A DNA stretch of 64,000 nt, taken from contig CAZBRO010000003.1 in the NCBI GenBank assembly GCA_964494505.1, positions 124,001-188,000 on the forward strand, read 5' to 3'. Under the pieces are notes generated by a model that was given only the letters and a program-made list of their open reading frames with translations, made no database searches and had not been told where the DNA came from. Source of the DNA: CAIYRG01 sp964494505 (GTDB lineage: Bacteria > Pseudomonadota > Alphaproteobacteria > Micropepsales > Micropepsaceae). Shown here piece by piece: positions 25,763-34,815 of this stretch. The translations under genes were made by a program, and so were the position numbers. Numbering within the stretch: position 1 is the first letter of the stretch; each line of letters opens with the position of its first letter.

Positions 25763-28429
25763 GTGGCTGGAATCGATCTGAAATCGCTTGTGGGAAAGCT
25801 CAACGACCCTTGCCGCCGCGCGCTTGAGGCGGCAGCGGGGTTAACGCTTTCACGCAGCCACTACAATGTCGAGATCGAGCACTGGCTGTTGAAGCTGCTC
25901 GACCTTCGCGACGGCGATTTGGTGGCCTGCCTGAAGCATTACGAAGTCGATGAGGGGCGCCTCGCTTCCGACCTCAACAAGGTCCTGGATCGCCTCAAGA
26001 CGGGCAATAGCCGTGCGCCGGCTTTGTCGCCCCAGATCGTGAATCTCGCCCGCGAAGCGTGGCTCCTCGCATCGCTCGCGGGAAACGCTTCCCGAATCAG
26101 GTCCGGCCACCTGCTTGCCGCACTTCTCAGCGATGACACGCTGGCTCCGGTTGCGCTGCAGGCAAGCGCGCAATTCGGCAGAATTCCCCCCGAAGCGTTG
26201 CGTAAGGATTTGGCGAAGATCACCGCTGGCTCCGCCGAGGACCAGGTTGCGGCCGCGGCAAGTGGCGCCCCTGGCGAGGCTCCCGCGGGAGGTGCCGCCG
26301 GAGGACCGCCAAGTGGAGGCGCGCTCGATCAGTACACCATCGATCTTACGGCGCGCGCGAAAGCGGGCAAGATCGATCCCGTGCTGGGGCGCGATACCGA
26401 GATACGCCAGGTCATCGATATCCTGACGCGGCGGCGGCAGAACAACCCGATCCTCACGGGTGAGGCAGGTGTCGGCAAAACAGCGGTGGTCGAAGGCTTC
26501 GCTCTCAAGATCGCGGCCGGCGACGTGCCTCCCGCCATGAAGAACATTGCCGTCCGGACGCTCGACCTTGGGTTGCTTCAGGCCGGAGCCGGCGTGAAAG
26601 GCGAATTCGAGAATCGCCTGAAATCGGTCATCGAGGAAGTCAAAGCCTCCCCCACGCCGATCATCCTCTTCATCGACGAAGCCCACACGCTGATCGGCGC
26701 GGGCGGTGCGGCGGGGCAGGGCGATGCTGCCAACCTCTTGAAGCCGGCTCTTGCGCGCGGCGACCTGCGGACCATCGCGGCGACCACCTGGGGTGAATAC
26801 AAGAAATATTTCGAACGCGACCCCGCGCTTGCCCGCCGCTTCCAGGTCGTCAAGGTGGAGGAGCCGGACGAACCGGCCGCAATCGCCATGATGCGCGGGC
26901 TCGTGGGCACGCTCGAAGCCCATCACAAGGTCCGCATCCTCGACCAGGGAGTGATCGAAGCCGTTCGGCTCTCCAAGCGCTACATTCCCGGCCGCCAGCT
27001 GCCCGACAAGGGCGTGAGCGTTCTCGATACGGCCTGCGCCCGCGTCGCCATGAGCCAGAATGCCATCCCCGCGACCATCGAGGACCGTCGCCGGCGAATC
27101 GAACTCCTGGCCACCGAAATCGAAATCCTGGGACGTGAGAGCGCGTCGGGAGCCGATCACGCCGATCAGCTCAAAGACCTCGCGGCCGAGAGGGCGCGGA
27201 CGGAAGACGAACTCGCCAATCTTGAATCGCGCTGGGCGAAGGAAAAGGAACTGGTTGCCAAGGTGCGCGACCTGAGAGACCGGCTTGAGGCCGACCATTC
27301 GGGCAAGGACGCGGCCAAGAAGCTCGGCGATTCGGAACGCGCCACGCTGCGCGAAGACCTTGCCAGAACCCAGGCCGAACTGTCCGCGCTTCAGGCCGAA
27401 GAGCCCCTGATGCAAGTCAGCGTGGACGGCCAGGCCGTGGCCGAGGTGATCGCCAATTGGACGGGTATCCCCGTCGGCCGCATGGTTTCCAACGAAATCC
27501 GGACCGTTCTCGGCCTCAAGGATTTGATGAGCGAGCGCATCATCGGCCAGCCGCATGCCTTGGAGGTCATCGCCCAGGCGATGCGGACCTCGCGGGCGAA
27601 GCTGACCGACCCGAGGAAGCCCATCGGCGTCTTTCTGATGGTGGGCACGAGCGGCGTCGGCAAGACCGAGACGGCGATCTCATTGGCCGAGCTGCTCTAT
27701 GGCGGATCGCAAAACCTCACCGTCATCAACATGTCGGAGTTCAAGGAAGAACATAAGGTCTCGATGCTGCTGGGTTCGCCGCCGGGTTATGTCGGCTATG
27801 GCGAAGGCGGCGTGCTGACGGAGGCGGTTCGCCGGCGGCCCTATAGCGTCGTGCTGCTCGACGAAATGGAAAAGGCCCATCCCGGTGTGCAGGACGTATT
27901 TTACAACCTCTTCGATAAGGGGATGATTCGCGACGGGGAAGGTCGCGACATCGATTTCAAGAATACCGTCATCATCATGACATCCAACGCGGGCACCGAT
28001 ACCATTGCAAAGCTTTGCGCCGATCCCGAGACGATGCCCGATGCAGAGGGGCTGGCCGAAGCCTTGCGCCCGGACCTGCTCAAAGTCTTCAAACCGGCAT
28101 TCCTTGGACGCGTGACGATGGTGCCCTATTTCCCGCTCAGCGACGAAACGCTCCGGCTCATCATCAAACTGCAATTGGGTCGCATTCAGAAGCGCGTCAC
28201 GGAAAATTATCGCGCCAGCCTGTCCTACACCCCCGACGTTATCGAAGCGATTGCCGCCCGCTGCAAGGAAGCCGAGAGCGGTGCGCGAAACATCGAGAAC
28301 GTGCTCTCGCGCGGACTGCTACCGGAGATATCGGCCCAATTCCTGCAGCGAATGGCCAACCAGGAGCCGCTTCGCGATGTCAGGCTTTCCCTAGACACCA
28401 ACGGGGCGTTCACGTATATGATTGACTAG
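25763..28429 (+). CDS. clpV: T6SS AAA+ ATPase ClpV (TssH)
   Basis: An 888-residue ClpB-like unfoldase that disassembles the contracted TssB/TssC sheath. It has an N-terminal Clp-N domain (residues 1-150, KLNDPCRRALEAAAGLTLSR), then AAA1 with Walker A GEAGVGKT near residue 233. A coiled-coil M domain with many RAR/ELE heptads follows, and then AAA2 with Walker A GTSGVGKTE near residue 628 and LLDEMEKAH. The start is GTG at 25763 with AGGGGG 7 nt upstream. An Ala/Gly/Pro-rich linker at about 160-190 joins the N-domain to AAA1. It opens the plus arm. Confidence 0.96.
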   Translation: MAGIDLKSLVGKLNDPCRRALEAAAGLTLSRSHYNVEIEHWLLKLLDLRDGDLVACLKHYEVDEGRLASDLNKVLDRLKTGNSRAPALSPQIVNLAREAWLLASLAGNASRIRSGHLLAALLSDDTLAPVALQASAQFGRIPPEALRKDLAKITAGSAEDQVAAAASGAPGEAPAGGAAGGPPSGGALDQYTIDLTARAKAGKIDPVLGRDTEIRQVIDILTRRRQNNPILTGEAGVGKTAVVEGFALKIAAGDVPPAMKNIAVRTLDLGLLQAGAGVKGEFENRLKSVIEEVKASPTPIILFIDEAHTLIGAGGAAGQGDAANLLKPALARGDLRTIAATTWGEYKKYFERDPALARRFQVVKVEEPDEPAAIAMMRGLVGTLEAHHKVRILDQGVIEAVRLSKRYIPGRQLPDKGVSVLDTACARVAMSQNAIPATIEDRRRRIELLATEIEILGRESASGADHADQLKDLAAERARTEDELANLESRWAKEKELVAKVRDLRDRLEADHSGKDAAKKLGDSERATLREDLARTQAELSALQAEEPLMQVSVDGQAVAEVIANWTGIPVGRMVSNEIRTVLGLKDLMSERIIGQPHALEVIAQAMRTSRAKLTDPRKPIGVFLMVGTSGVGKTETAISLAELLYGGSQNLTVINMSEFKEEHKVSMLLGSPPGYVGYGEGGVLTEAVRRRPYSVVLLDEMEKAHPGVQDVFYNLFDKGMIRDGEGRDIDFKNTVIIMTSNAGTDTIAKLCADPETMPDAEGLAEALRPDLLKVFKPAFLGRVTMVPYFPLSDETLRLIIKLQLGRIQKRVTENYRASLSYTPDVIEAIAARCKEAESGARNIENVLSRGLLPEISAQFLQRMANQEPLRDVRLSLDTNGAFTYMID

Positions 28430-28599
28430 AGTTTAGCTCTCTTTCTTTCGCTTCTCGGGGGCCACGACTCGGGGAGCTTTAATTTATCGGTATCGGTGAG
28501 GCGTGAGTGGATCGCGGGAGTCCGGCGTAGGACGACTTCTCTCGATGGGCGCTTCTGGAATTGCGGCACGGTTTCGGTATTGGCAATTGGAGGCAGTCG

Positions 28600-29076
28600 A
28601 TGGCTATCTATGTTAACATTCCCAGCATCAAGGGCAGCGCAACCGAGAAGAACCATGAGGGTTGGCTGAAGGTCGATTCGTTTCAGTTCGGCGTCGGCCG
28701 CGCGATCTCCTCGCCTGTGGGCGGCGGGACAAATCGCGAAGCGTCCCAGCCCTCGGTCAGCGAAATCACCATTTCCAAGCCGATGGACAATTCGTCGATC
28801 GAATTGTTCGGCTGGTCGGTTGCCAAATTCGACGCCAAGACAGTCAAGATCGATCTCGTCTCTGCCGGCCGCGACGACCCCTTCACCCAATATGAACTGA
28901 CGAACGCAGTGATTTCCGGGTATTCGGTTTCGGGGGGCGCCGAGGGCATGCCGCACGAAACGATCTCGTTCAACTTCACGAAGATTCAGGACAAGTTCAC
29001 GCCTGTGGGAGCCGACCAGAAGGCCGGCACGCCGGTGATCAAGACCTACGATATCGCTTTGGCGAAGGCGGGCTGA
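28600..29076 (+). CDS. hcp: T6SS tube protein Hcp (TssD)
   Basis: A 158-residue tube subunit of the Hcp1 family (MAIYVNIPSIKGSATEKNHE at the start). It also has the ISKPMDNSSIELFGW and SAGRDDPFTQYELTNAVISG segments and the typical FNFTKIQDKF. The ATG at 28600 has GGAGG (28589-28593) 6 nt upstream. An in-frame upstream start at 28561 has no homology. It lies 170 nt after clpV and 202 nt before vgrG, so it may have its own promoter, as expected for the most abundant component. No C-terminal effector extension. Confidence 0.95.
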   Translation: MAIYVNIPSIKGSATEKNHEGWLKVDSFQFGVGRAISSPVGGGTNREASQPSVSEITISKPMDNSSIELFGWSVAKFDAKTVKIDLVSAGRDDPFTQYELTNAVISGYSVSGGAEGMPHETISFNFTKIQDKFTPVGADQKAGTPVIKTYDIALAKAG

Positions 29077-29278
29077 TCCCCGCTTTTCGGCTGCGGTCGT
29101 TGAGCCTGTGTTGTCCTGAAGTGGCCGAGGCAGACATTGCTTCCATGACGGGGTGGCCTTCCATGAAGGGATGGCGGGTGGCGTGCATGCATCCGCCTTC
29201 GCCCTCTTGGATGATTCCACCCTGTATGGTTCTGGCGCGTCCATCCGGCGTTAGGTCTGCCGGCGTGAGACGCAGCCT

Positions 29279-31147
29279 TTGAGCGACCTGGAAGACATCG
29301 ACATCAACCAGTCCGAACGGGTGATCTCGGTAGAATCGTTTCACCTCGGAAATAAGAAGATCCTGGTCATCGCATTCGAGGGGACGGAGGAATTATCCGC
29401 CCTCTCGCGATTTCGGCTGGAAATCGTGACGCATGGGCGGGCGCTGCATCCGAGCGAAATTCTCGGCAAGAGTCTGACCATTGCGTTGCGGTTTCGCGGG
29501 CTGGTCAAAAAGTTCAACGGCATCATCAGCCGTTTTCAAACTTTGCAGAGCACGGTTAGAGACCATTACCTGCAAATCGCCGAGATGGTGCCGCCTGCAT
29601 GGCTGCTTACGCTCAATCAGCGCTGCCGGGTCTTTCACGAAAAGAAAGCCACCGATGTCGTCAGCCAGGTCCTGCAGGAGGGGAGCGTCAACGCGAGCGT
29701 CAAATCGTCCGGGGAGTCCAAGGAATATATCGTCGAATACAATGAAAGCGACTTCAACTTCATCTCCCGGCTCTTGGAGGATGAAGGGCTGTTTTACTAT
29801 TTCAAGCACTGGGAAACCAATTGTCCCATGGTCATCGGCAGCGGCGCCTCCGATTATGTCAGGGGCGGGACGATTCCGTTGGACTTCAACGACGGAATCT
29901 CCAACTGGCACCCGCAATATCGCGTCGGGCCCACGGCGTTCCAACATGGGGCGTGGGACTTCAAGGCGGTCAAGGTCATGCCCGGTTCGGCAAACGCGCT
30001 GGCCAAGGCTCAGACCTCGACGCCGGGCGACCGCTCTTTTTTTGAGTATCCGGGCCGTCACGGCACGGCCGGAGAAGGCACAAATTACGCGCGTCTGCGA
30101 ATGGAAGAACATGAGAGCGAGTATGTGCGCATCAGCGGCACGAGCCCTTTTGTGTCGATGCATGCGGGCGCGACGTTTAGCATCCGCGACCACAAGACCG
30201 ACCTTCCCCAGGCCAAAGCGACGACCGATCGCTATGTCGTGGTCATGGTAGATCACCGGGCCCGCGACGGATCGGGCACGGCATTCGAGAACCCCGCCAG
30301 CTACGAAAATACGTTCGAATGCATACCGGCTGAATTCAACTTCCGCCCGGCTCGCACCACGCGCCGCCCCTTTATCCGCGGGCCGCAGACGGCCGTCGTC
30401 ACCGACGGACCCGATCCATTCGGCCGCTCGAAAGTGAAATTCCCCTGGGATGAAAAGGAGGAATCCTGCTGGTGCCGTATTGCCCAGAATTGGGCCTACA
30501 ATCAGATGGGGACGCAATTTCTGCCCCGGATCAACAGCGAGGTGGTTGTCGAGTTTCTCGACGGGGATCCCGATTATCCGCTGATCGTGGGGATGGTCCA
30601 TAATGGCAAGAACAAGCTTCTCTATGAGACGCCGGCGAACAAGACCCAAAGCGGCATTCGTGGCGCCAATTGGGGCGATCCGGGCGCGGACAAGAAGAGC
30701 AATGAATTGCGCTTCGAGGATAAAGCGGGCTCGGAAGAAATCTACTTTCACGCCCAGAAGGATTTCCTTCGCGTCGTCAAGAACGACGATACGCTGACCG
30801 TCGAAGAGGGAAACCGCAAAATCGACATCAAGCAGGGAAATCTCGATCAGACGCTCGATCAGGGCAACGAAACCAATACGCTCAAACAAGGCAACCAATC
30901 GACGAAGATCAGTTTGGGGGACCACAGTCTCAAGATCGATGCGGGTCAGAGCACCGTCGAAGCCATGCAGTCGATCACGCTCAAGGTGGGAAGCAGCAGC
31001 ATCGTGATCGATCAAAAAGGCGTGACGATAAAGGGCATGATGATCAGCATCGAAGGCACCGCCAAGCTCGATGCGAAGAGCCCGATGACGACAGTGAACG
31101 GCGACGGGATGCTGACGCTCAAGGGCGGCGTCACGATGATCAACTGA
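29279..31147 (+). CDS. vgrG: T6SS spike protein VgrG (TssI)
   Basis: A 622-residue trimeric tip protein. The N-terminal gp27/gp44-like region is typical (RFRLEIVTHGRALHPSEILG, YNESDFNFISRLLEDEGLFY), followed by the gp5 OB-fold around FGRSKVKFPWDEKEESCWCR. The C-terminus is a beta-helix of short repeats (NLDQTLDQGNETNTLKQGNQ) ending at GGVTMIN. No extra toxin domain follows, so this is a structural VgrG and cargo must bind elsewhere. The start is TTG at 29279; no in-frame ATG is better placed. An unknown gene and a PAAR gene follow. Confidence 0.95.
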   Translation: MSDLEDIDINQSERVISVESFHLGNKKILVIAFEGTEELSALSRFRLEIVTHGRALHPSEILGKSLTIALRFRGLVKKFNGIISRFQTLQSTVRDHYLQIAEMVPPAWLLTLNQRCRVFHEKKATDVVSQVLQEGSVNASVKSSGESKEYIVEYNESDFNFISRLLEDEGLFYYFKHWETNCPMVIGSGASDYVRGGTIPLDFNDGISNWHPQYRVGPTAFQHGAWDFKAVKVMPGSANALAKAQTSTPGDRSFFEYPGRHGTAGEGTNYARLRMEEHESEYVRISGTSPFVSMHAGATFSIRDHKTDLPQAKATTDRYVVVMVDHRARDGSGTAFENPASYENTFECIPAEFNFRPARTTRRPFIRGPQTAVVTDGPDPFGRSKVKFPWDEKEESCWCRIAQNWAYNQMGTQFLPRINSEVVVEFLDGDPDYPLIVGMVHNGKNKLLYETPANKTQSGIRGANWGDPGADKKSNELRFEDKAGSEEIYFHAQKDFLRVVKNDDTLTVEEGNRKIDIKQGNLDQTLDQGNETNTLKQGNQSTKISLGDHSLKIDAGQSTVEAMQSITLKVGSSSIVIDQKGVTIKGMMISIEGTAKLDAKSPMTTVNGDGMLTLKGGVTMIN

Positions 31148-31175
31148 TTCCGCCCTGGGAAACGAGGACAGACGC

Positions 31176-31766
31176 GTGCAAATCGGAACGCTCAGCAAGG
31201 TGACCGCGCGAACCGCCGAAGAGGTTTGCGGCCCGGCGTCCGAGAGCGCCACGCCCCTGAAACCTCCACCCGGGGTTACACCGGCTGCCTTTCTGGAACA
31301 GCTCCTTTCGGAGAAGAAACTGAACGATGCGGTTCATTTCCTCGCCTTTGCGCTTCCCAAGCGCGAGGCGGTGTGGTGGGCCTGCCTTTGTACGCGATTG
31401 GAGCTCATCAATCCGGTGCCTCCTCCGAACCTCGCCGCACTTGAGGCTGCCGAGGCCTGGGTGTACCGCCCGACGGAGGACACGCGTCGCGCCGCGATGG
31501 CCTGTGCCCAGGCGACGAAGTTCGATTCGCCCAGCGCCTGGGCCGCGATGGGTGCGTTCTGGAGCGGGGGCAGCATGGCCCCAGCCGAGCTTCCGGCGGT
31601 GCCGCCGGCGGCGCATCTGACCGGAGTTGCCGTCGCGGGCGCGGTTACCCTGGCCGCGGTGCAAAACGCCCCGGCATTGGCGGATGAGAAGCGCCGGCGA
31701 TATATTGAAATGGCGGTCGATATCGCCAATGGCGGCGACGGCCGCCTCGAAGGCCGGAATCGCTAA
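31176..31766 (+). CDS. T6SS-linked protein between vgrG and PAAR, unrecognised (possibly DUF6931)
   Basis: A 196-residue protein of uncertain family. A helical core contains FLEQLLSEKKLNDAVHFLAF, ALPKREAVWWACLCTRLEL and ALEAAEAWVYRPTEDTRRAA. A hydrophobic stretch follows (HLTGVAVAGAVTLAAVQNAP), then a short helix. I have a weak memory of this WWAC-type helical family as DUF6931 in alphaproteobacterial T6SS loci; treat that as unverified. The start is GTG at 31176. It lies 28 nt after vgrG and only 2 nt before the PAAR gene, so it is co-expressed with the spike. Adaptor, chaperone or effector are all possible; none is shown. Confidence 0.7.
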   Translation: MQIGTLSKVTARTAEEVCGPASESATPLKPPPGVTPAAFLEQLLSEKKLNDAVHFLAFALPKREAVWWACLCTRLELINPVPPPNLAALEAAEAWVYRPTEDTRRAAMACAQATKFDSPSAWAAMGAFWSGGSMAPAELPAVPPAAHLTGVAVAGAVTLAAVQNAPALADEKRRRYIEMAVDIANGGDGRLEGRNR

Positions 31767-31768
31767 TT

Positions 31769-32056
31769 ATGGGAATGCCTGCGGCACGCCTGACCGACAT
31801 GCATGTCTGCCCAATGGTCACCGGGGTGGTGCCGCATGTGGGAGGACCGATTTCCCTCGGTTCGCCGAACGTGCTGACGGGCAAGCTCCCGCAGGCCCGT
31901 GTCGGAGACATGTGCGTGTGCGTGGGCCCGCCCGATACAATCCTGATGGGCAGCACCACGGTTCTCGTGAACAATATGCCGGCGGCGCGGCTGGGCGATC
32001 CGACCGTCCATGGCGGCACAATCATTCTGGGCCTGCCGACGGTGCTTATTGGTTAA
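31769..32056 (+). CDS. PAAR domain spike-tip protein
   Basis: A 95-residue stand-alone PAAR protein (MGMPAARLTDMHVCPMVTG), with the repeated pattern PAARLTD, GSPNVLTGKLPQARVGDMC and MGSTTVLVNNMPAARLGDPT. PAAR proteins cap VgrG with a sharp, usually metal-binding cone; here H12, C14 and later C48/C50 and H82 are candidate ligands. It has no N- or C-terminal toxin extension. It starts 2 nt after the unknown gene and sits directly before fha, completing a vgrG-unknown-PAAR spike module. Confidence 0.93.
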   Translation: MGMPAARLTDMHVCPMVTGVVPHVGGPISLGSPNVLTGKLPQARVGDMCVCVGPPDTILMGSTTVLVNNMPAARLGDPTVHGGTIILGLPTVLIG

Positions 32057-32083
32057 GCAACCGTCCTGTATTATTCACCAGCT

Positions 32084-33361
32084 ATGAGCATAACTCTCAC
32101 CATCGAGAAAGCCCCGCCAGGTGGCGAGCCGGTCGGCACCTCGCGAAGCTTCGAAGGTCAAAGCGTGACTTTGGGGCGGGGCCAGAGGAACGATTGGGTG
32201 CTGCCCGACGACGGCGCCTTTCTGTCGCGCAATCATTGCGAGATCGTGTGCGAGGGCAACACCTACGCGGTCGTCGACACGAGTAAATCGGGCCTGTTCG
32301 TCAACGGTGCGTCGGCGCCGCTCGGAACGGGCAACCGTGCCGCGTTGCGCGACGGCGACATTCTGTCTCTTGGCGGCGAATACGAGTTGCGCGTCCATCT
32401 CGATAGTACCGAGACGCGCGTCGCGCCGCCCATCCCCATGCCGCAACCGGAACTGGATGTCCCATTCGGCATGAGGGACGAGCCTATCGGACCGATCCCG
32501 GACTTCCCGTTCGGCGATTCGCCCTTTCCGCCTCCAGTTCGGCCGGATGCCGGTGCTAGCGGATATGACGATCCGGGGCTGCCGATGCGCGATGACGCGG
32601 CGGTTGAACATGCGGCCATCGGCCCGCTGCGTGTCGGCGTCCCACTCATTCCTGACGATTGGGACCGTGAGCCGCGCCAGCAAAGTGTGCGGTCGCCGTC
32701 GCTTCCGCCCATACCGCCGCCGGTCATGCCTCAAGCTGCGCCGCAAGCTGTGCCGCAATCCGGGCCGCAATCCGGGCCACAGACCGAAACCGCGTTCGGG
32801 GCCTTCGTCGGCGGCGCCGGTCTCAAGGGTCGCGCACTCTCCGACGTCGATCCGATCAGCCGCCTCAAGGAAGCCGGCAAGACCTACCGCGCGGCCGTGG
32901 ACGGCATACTCGAGATTCTGAGGGCGCGCGAACAATTCAAGGAAGCGCTTCGGATCGAACGGACACAGATAAATGCGTCCGGCAACAACCCCCTGAAATT
33001 CTGTCCCGATACGGAGCAGGCTCTCCTGACGATGATCGGCGGAGACCGTCCCGGTTACATGCTGGCGCGTGATGCCATGCGCGAAGCGCTCAAGGACATC
33101 AAGGCTCACGAAATGGCCTTGGTTGCGGCCATCCAGGTTGCCTTGACGCGGCTCTTGGCGCAAATTGACCCCGAAGCGCTGAAGCAGCGTCTGGAGAAGA
33201 GTTGGCTTGACGGGCTGGTGCCGGGCGCCAGGAAAGCGCGGACGTGGAAACTTTATGAAGCCATGCATGCGGAGCTTGCGCAGGAACTTGCCGATGATTT
33301 CGACCGCGCGTTCGGCAAAGCGTTTGCAGAGGCTTATGAAGAGTACCTTCGCACCAAATAG
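32084..33361 (+). CDS. tagH: T6SS FHA-domain protein (TagH/Fha, ImpI family)
   Basis: A 425-residue protein. The N-terminal FHA domain (about residues 10-105) has the phosphothreonine-binding pattern LGRGQRNDWVLPDD, then LSRNHCEI and KSGLFVNG. A Pro/Gln-rich linker (residues ~120-245, including PQAAPQAVPQSGPQ) joins it to a C-terminal VasC/ImpI-type domain (RAREQFKEALRIERTQINAS, FAEAYEEYL). In other T6SSs this protein is phosphorylated by PpkA or reads the phosphorylated partner to switch secretion on. The kinase and phosphatase lie downstream, so the pathway looks complete. It starts 27 nt after the PAAR gene. Confidence 0.92.
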   Translation: MSITLTIEKAPPGGEPVGTSRSFEGQSVTLGRGQRNDWVLPDDGAFLSRNHCEIVCEGNTYAVVDTSKSGLFVNGASAPLGTGNRAALRDGDILSLGGEYELRVHLDSTETRVAPPIPMPQPELDVPFGMRDEPIGPIPDFPFGDSPFPPPVRPDAGASGYDDPGLPMRDDAAVEHAAIGPLRVGVPLIPDDWDREPRQQSVRSPSLPPIPPPVMPQAAPQAVPQSGPQSGPQTETAFGAFVGGAGLKGRALSDVDPISRLKEAGKTYRAAVDGILEILRAREQFKEALRIERTQINASGNNPLKFCPDTEQALLTMIGGDRPGYMLARDAMREALKDIKAHEMALVAAIQVALTRLLAQIDPEALKQRLEKSWLDGLVPGARKARTWKLYEAMHAELAQELADDFDRAFGKAFAEAYEEYLRTK

Positions 33362-33365
33362 GGAT

Positions 33366-33388
33366 GCCGGCGGTTTTGGCTCGCCGGC
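33366..33388. other. Inverted repeat after fha
   Basis: GCCGGCG (33366-33372) and CGCCGGC (33382-33388) form a perfect 7-bp stem around the 9-nt loop GTTTTGGCT, starting 4 bases after the fha stop. No U-tract follows, so it may weakly punctuate the plus arm before tssK, which starts 102 nt later. Confidence 0.35.
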
Positions 33389-33489
33389 GCGAAGACCCTC
33401 TGTGACAGGAATCGGCGGGTAGCAAGACCGCATAGCCGCAGGTGCCGATGGAGAAATCGTCGCGCTGGAGACAGTGACTAGGGGCAGAA

Positions 33490-34812
33490 ATGGGGGCTGA
33501 TAACAAGGTCGTCTGGTCGGAGGGTATGTTTCTTCGCCCTCACCACTTCCAGCAGCACGACCGCTACATCGAACGGCTGGTGCGCAGCCGAGTGTCGGGC
33601 ATCGCGCCGTGTTCTTTTGGCATCACCGAATTGAAGATCAATCGCGAACTTCTCATCGTGGGGAAGTTCGGCGTGGCCCAATGCCGCGGCATTCTGCCTG
33701 ACGGCACACCGTTCGACATCGTGGCGGACGGCAATCATCCCACTCCGCTGGAGCTCGGCGCCAATGTGCGCAACGAACTCGTATATTTGACGGTCCCGGA
33801 GCAACAGCAGGGCCAGGCGGAAGTGGCGACGGAGGCAAACGACAGTTTGGCGGCGCGTTTCGGGGCCGCCACCTATCGCGCATTCGATGCCGTCGCGGGC
33901 TCGGACACGAGTGCGGACCTGGAGATCGGCAAATTGCGGCTGCGTTATGCGCTCGAATCGAGCGAGCGCGCCGGCTATGTGTCGCTGGGATTGGCGCGCA
34001 TTCTCGAAGTCAGGAGCGACAAGGCCGTCATATTGGACGAGCGCTATATTCCTCCGACTCTTTCCTGCGCAGCCGTTCCCGCGCTCGCTGGCATACCCAC
34101 CGAGATACAGGGACTTCTTCATCATCGTGGCGAAGAACTTGCGGGCCGTGTTGCCGGCGGCGCGGGCGAAATCGCCAATCTGCTCCTCCTGCAGATCGCC
34201 AACCGCTACGAGCCGCTGCTCAGCCACTATGCGGCTTTGGCCGAATTGCATCCGGTGAGCTTGTTCGCGACGCTGGTGGAGGTCGCCGGCGAACTTGCGA
34301 CCTTCACGGCCCGCAATAAGCGCACCAGCGTTTTTCCCGATTACCGTCACGACGATTTGCAACAGACTTTTGCCCCGGTGATGGCCGATCTGCGCCGCTC
34401 CCTGAGTGCGGTAATCGATCAGACTGCCGTGCAGATTCCGATCCAGGAAAGGCAGTACGGCATCAAGGTGGCGACACTGCCCGACAAGAAGATGCTGGCC
34501 GATGCGAGCTTCGTTCTTGCCGTCAAGGCCGATGTGCAGGTGGAGATGATCCGGCAGAATTTCCCCCGGCAATTCACCGTCGGGCCGGTCGAGCAGATCG
34601 GCAAGCTCGTCAATGGCGGCGCCAGGGGCATTCCGATCCGCGCGCTTCCCGTGGCACCCCGGCAGCTGCCTTTTCATACCGGCACTCTCTATTTCGAGCT
34701 CGACCGCGCAAATCCGTTGTGGAAAGACCTCACCAACTCTGGCGGCTTTGCATTCTTCGTCGGCGGGGATTTCCCCGGGCTGGCGATGGAATTCTGGGCC
34801 ATACGGAAATGA
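33490..34812 (+). CDS. tssK: T6SS baseplate-membrane connector TssK (ImpJ/VasE)
   Basis: A 440-residue trimeric adaptor between the baseplate and the TssL/TssM membrane complex. The N-terminus VVWSEGMFLRPHHFQQHDRY is diagnostic. Later segments include LHPVSLFATLVEVAGELATF, YRHDDLQQTFAPVM and the C-terminal LYFELDRANPLWKDL. Start and length are canonical. It is followed after 3 nt by tssL, reflecting the physical partnership. Confidence 0.95.
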   Translation: MGADNKVVWSEGMFLRPHHFQQHDRYIERLVRSRVSGIAPCSFGITELKINRELLIVGKFGVAQCRGILPDGTPFDIVADGNHPTPLELGANVRNELVYLTVPEQQQGQAEVATEANDSLAARFGAATYRAFDAVAGSDTSADLEIGKLRLRYALESSERAGYVSLGLARILEVRSDKAVILDERYIPPTLSCAAVPALAGIPTEIQGLLHHRGEELAGRVAGGAGEIANLLLLQIANRYEPLLSHYAALAELHPVSLFATLVEVAGELATFTARNKRTSVFPDYRHDDLQQTFAPVMADLRRSLSAVIDQTAVQIPIQERQYGIKVATLPDKKMLADASFVLAVKADVQVEMIRQNFPRQFTVGPVEQIGKLVNGGARGIPIRALPVAPRQLPFHTGTLYFELDRANPLWKDLTNSGGFAFFVGGDFPGLAMEFWAIRK

Positions 34813-34815
34813 TCA

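Noticed and set aside
25850..27556. 568-codon open frame antisense to clpV
   Set aside because: Shadow of a well-conserved AAA+ gene; no recognisable domain.
28565..28580. Possible sigma-54 promoter upstream of hcp (GGCACGGTTTCGGTAT)
   Set aside because: The -24 part fits but the -12 part has GT instead of GC, and the start would fall on the ribosome-binding site.
29100..29282. 60-codon frame between hcp and vgrG
   Set aside because: No ribosome-binding site; Met/Trp/Pro-rich translation of the 18-bp duplication looks like chance.
29393..31252. 619-codon open frame antisense to vgrG
   Set aside because: Lies wholly over vgrG and the next gene start; composition is that of a shadow frame.
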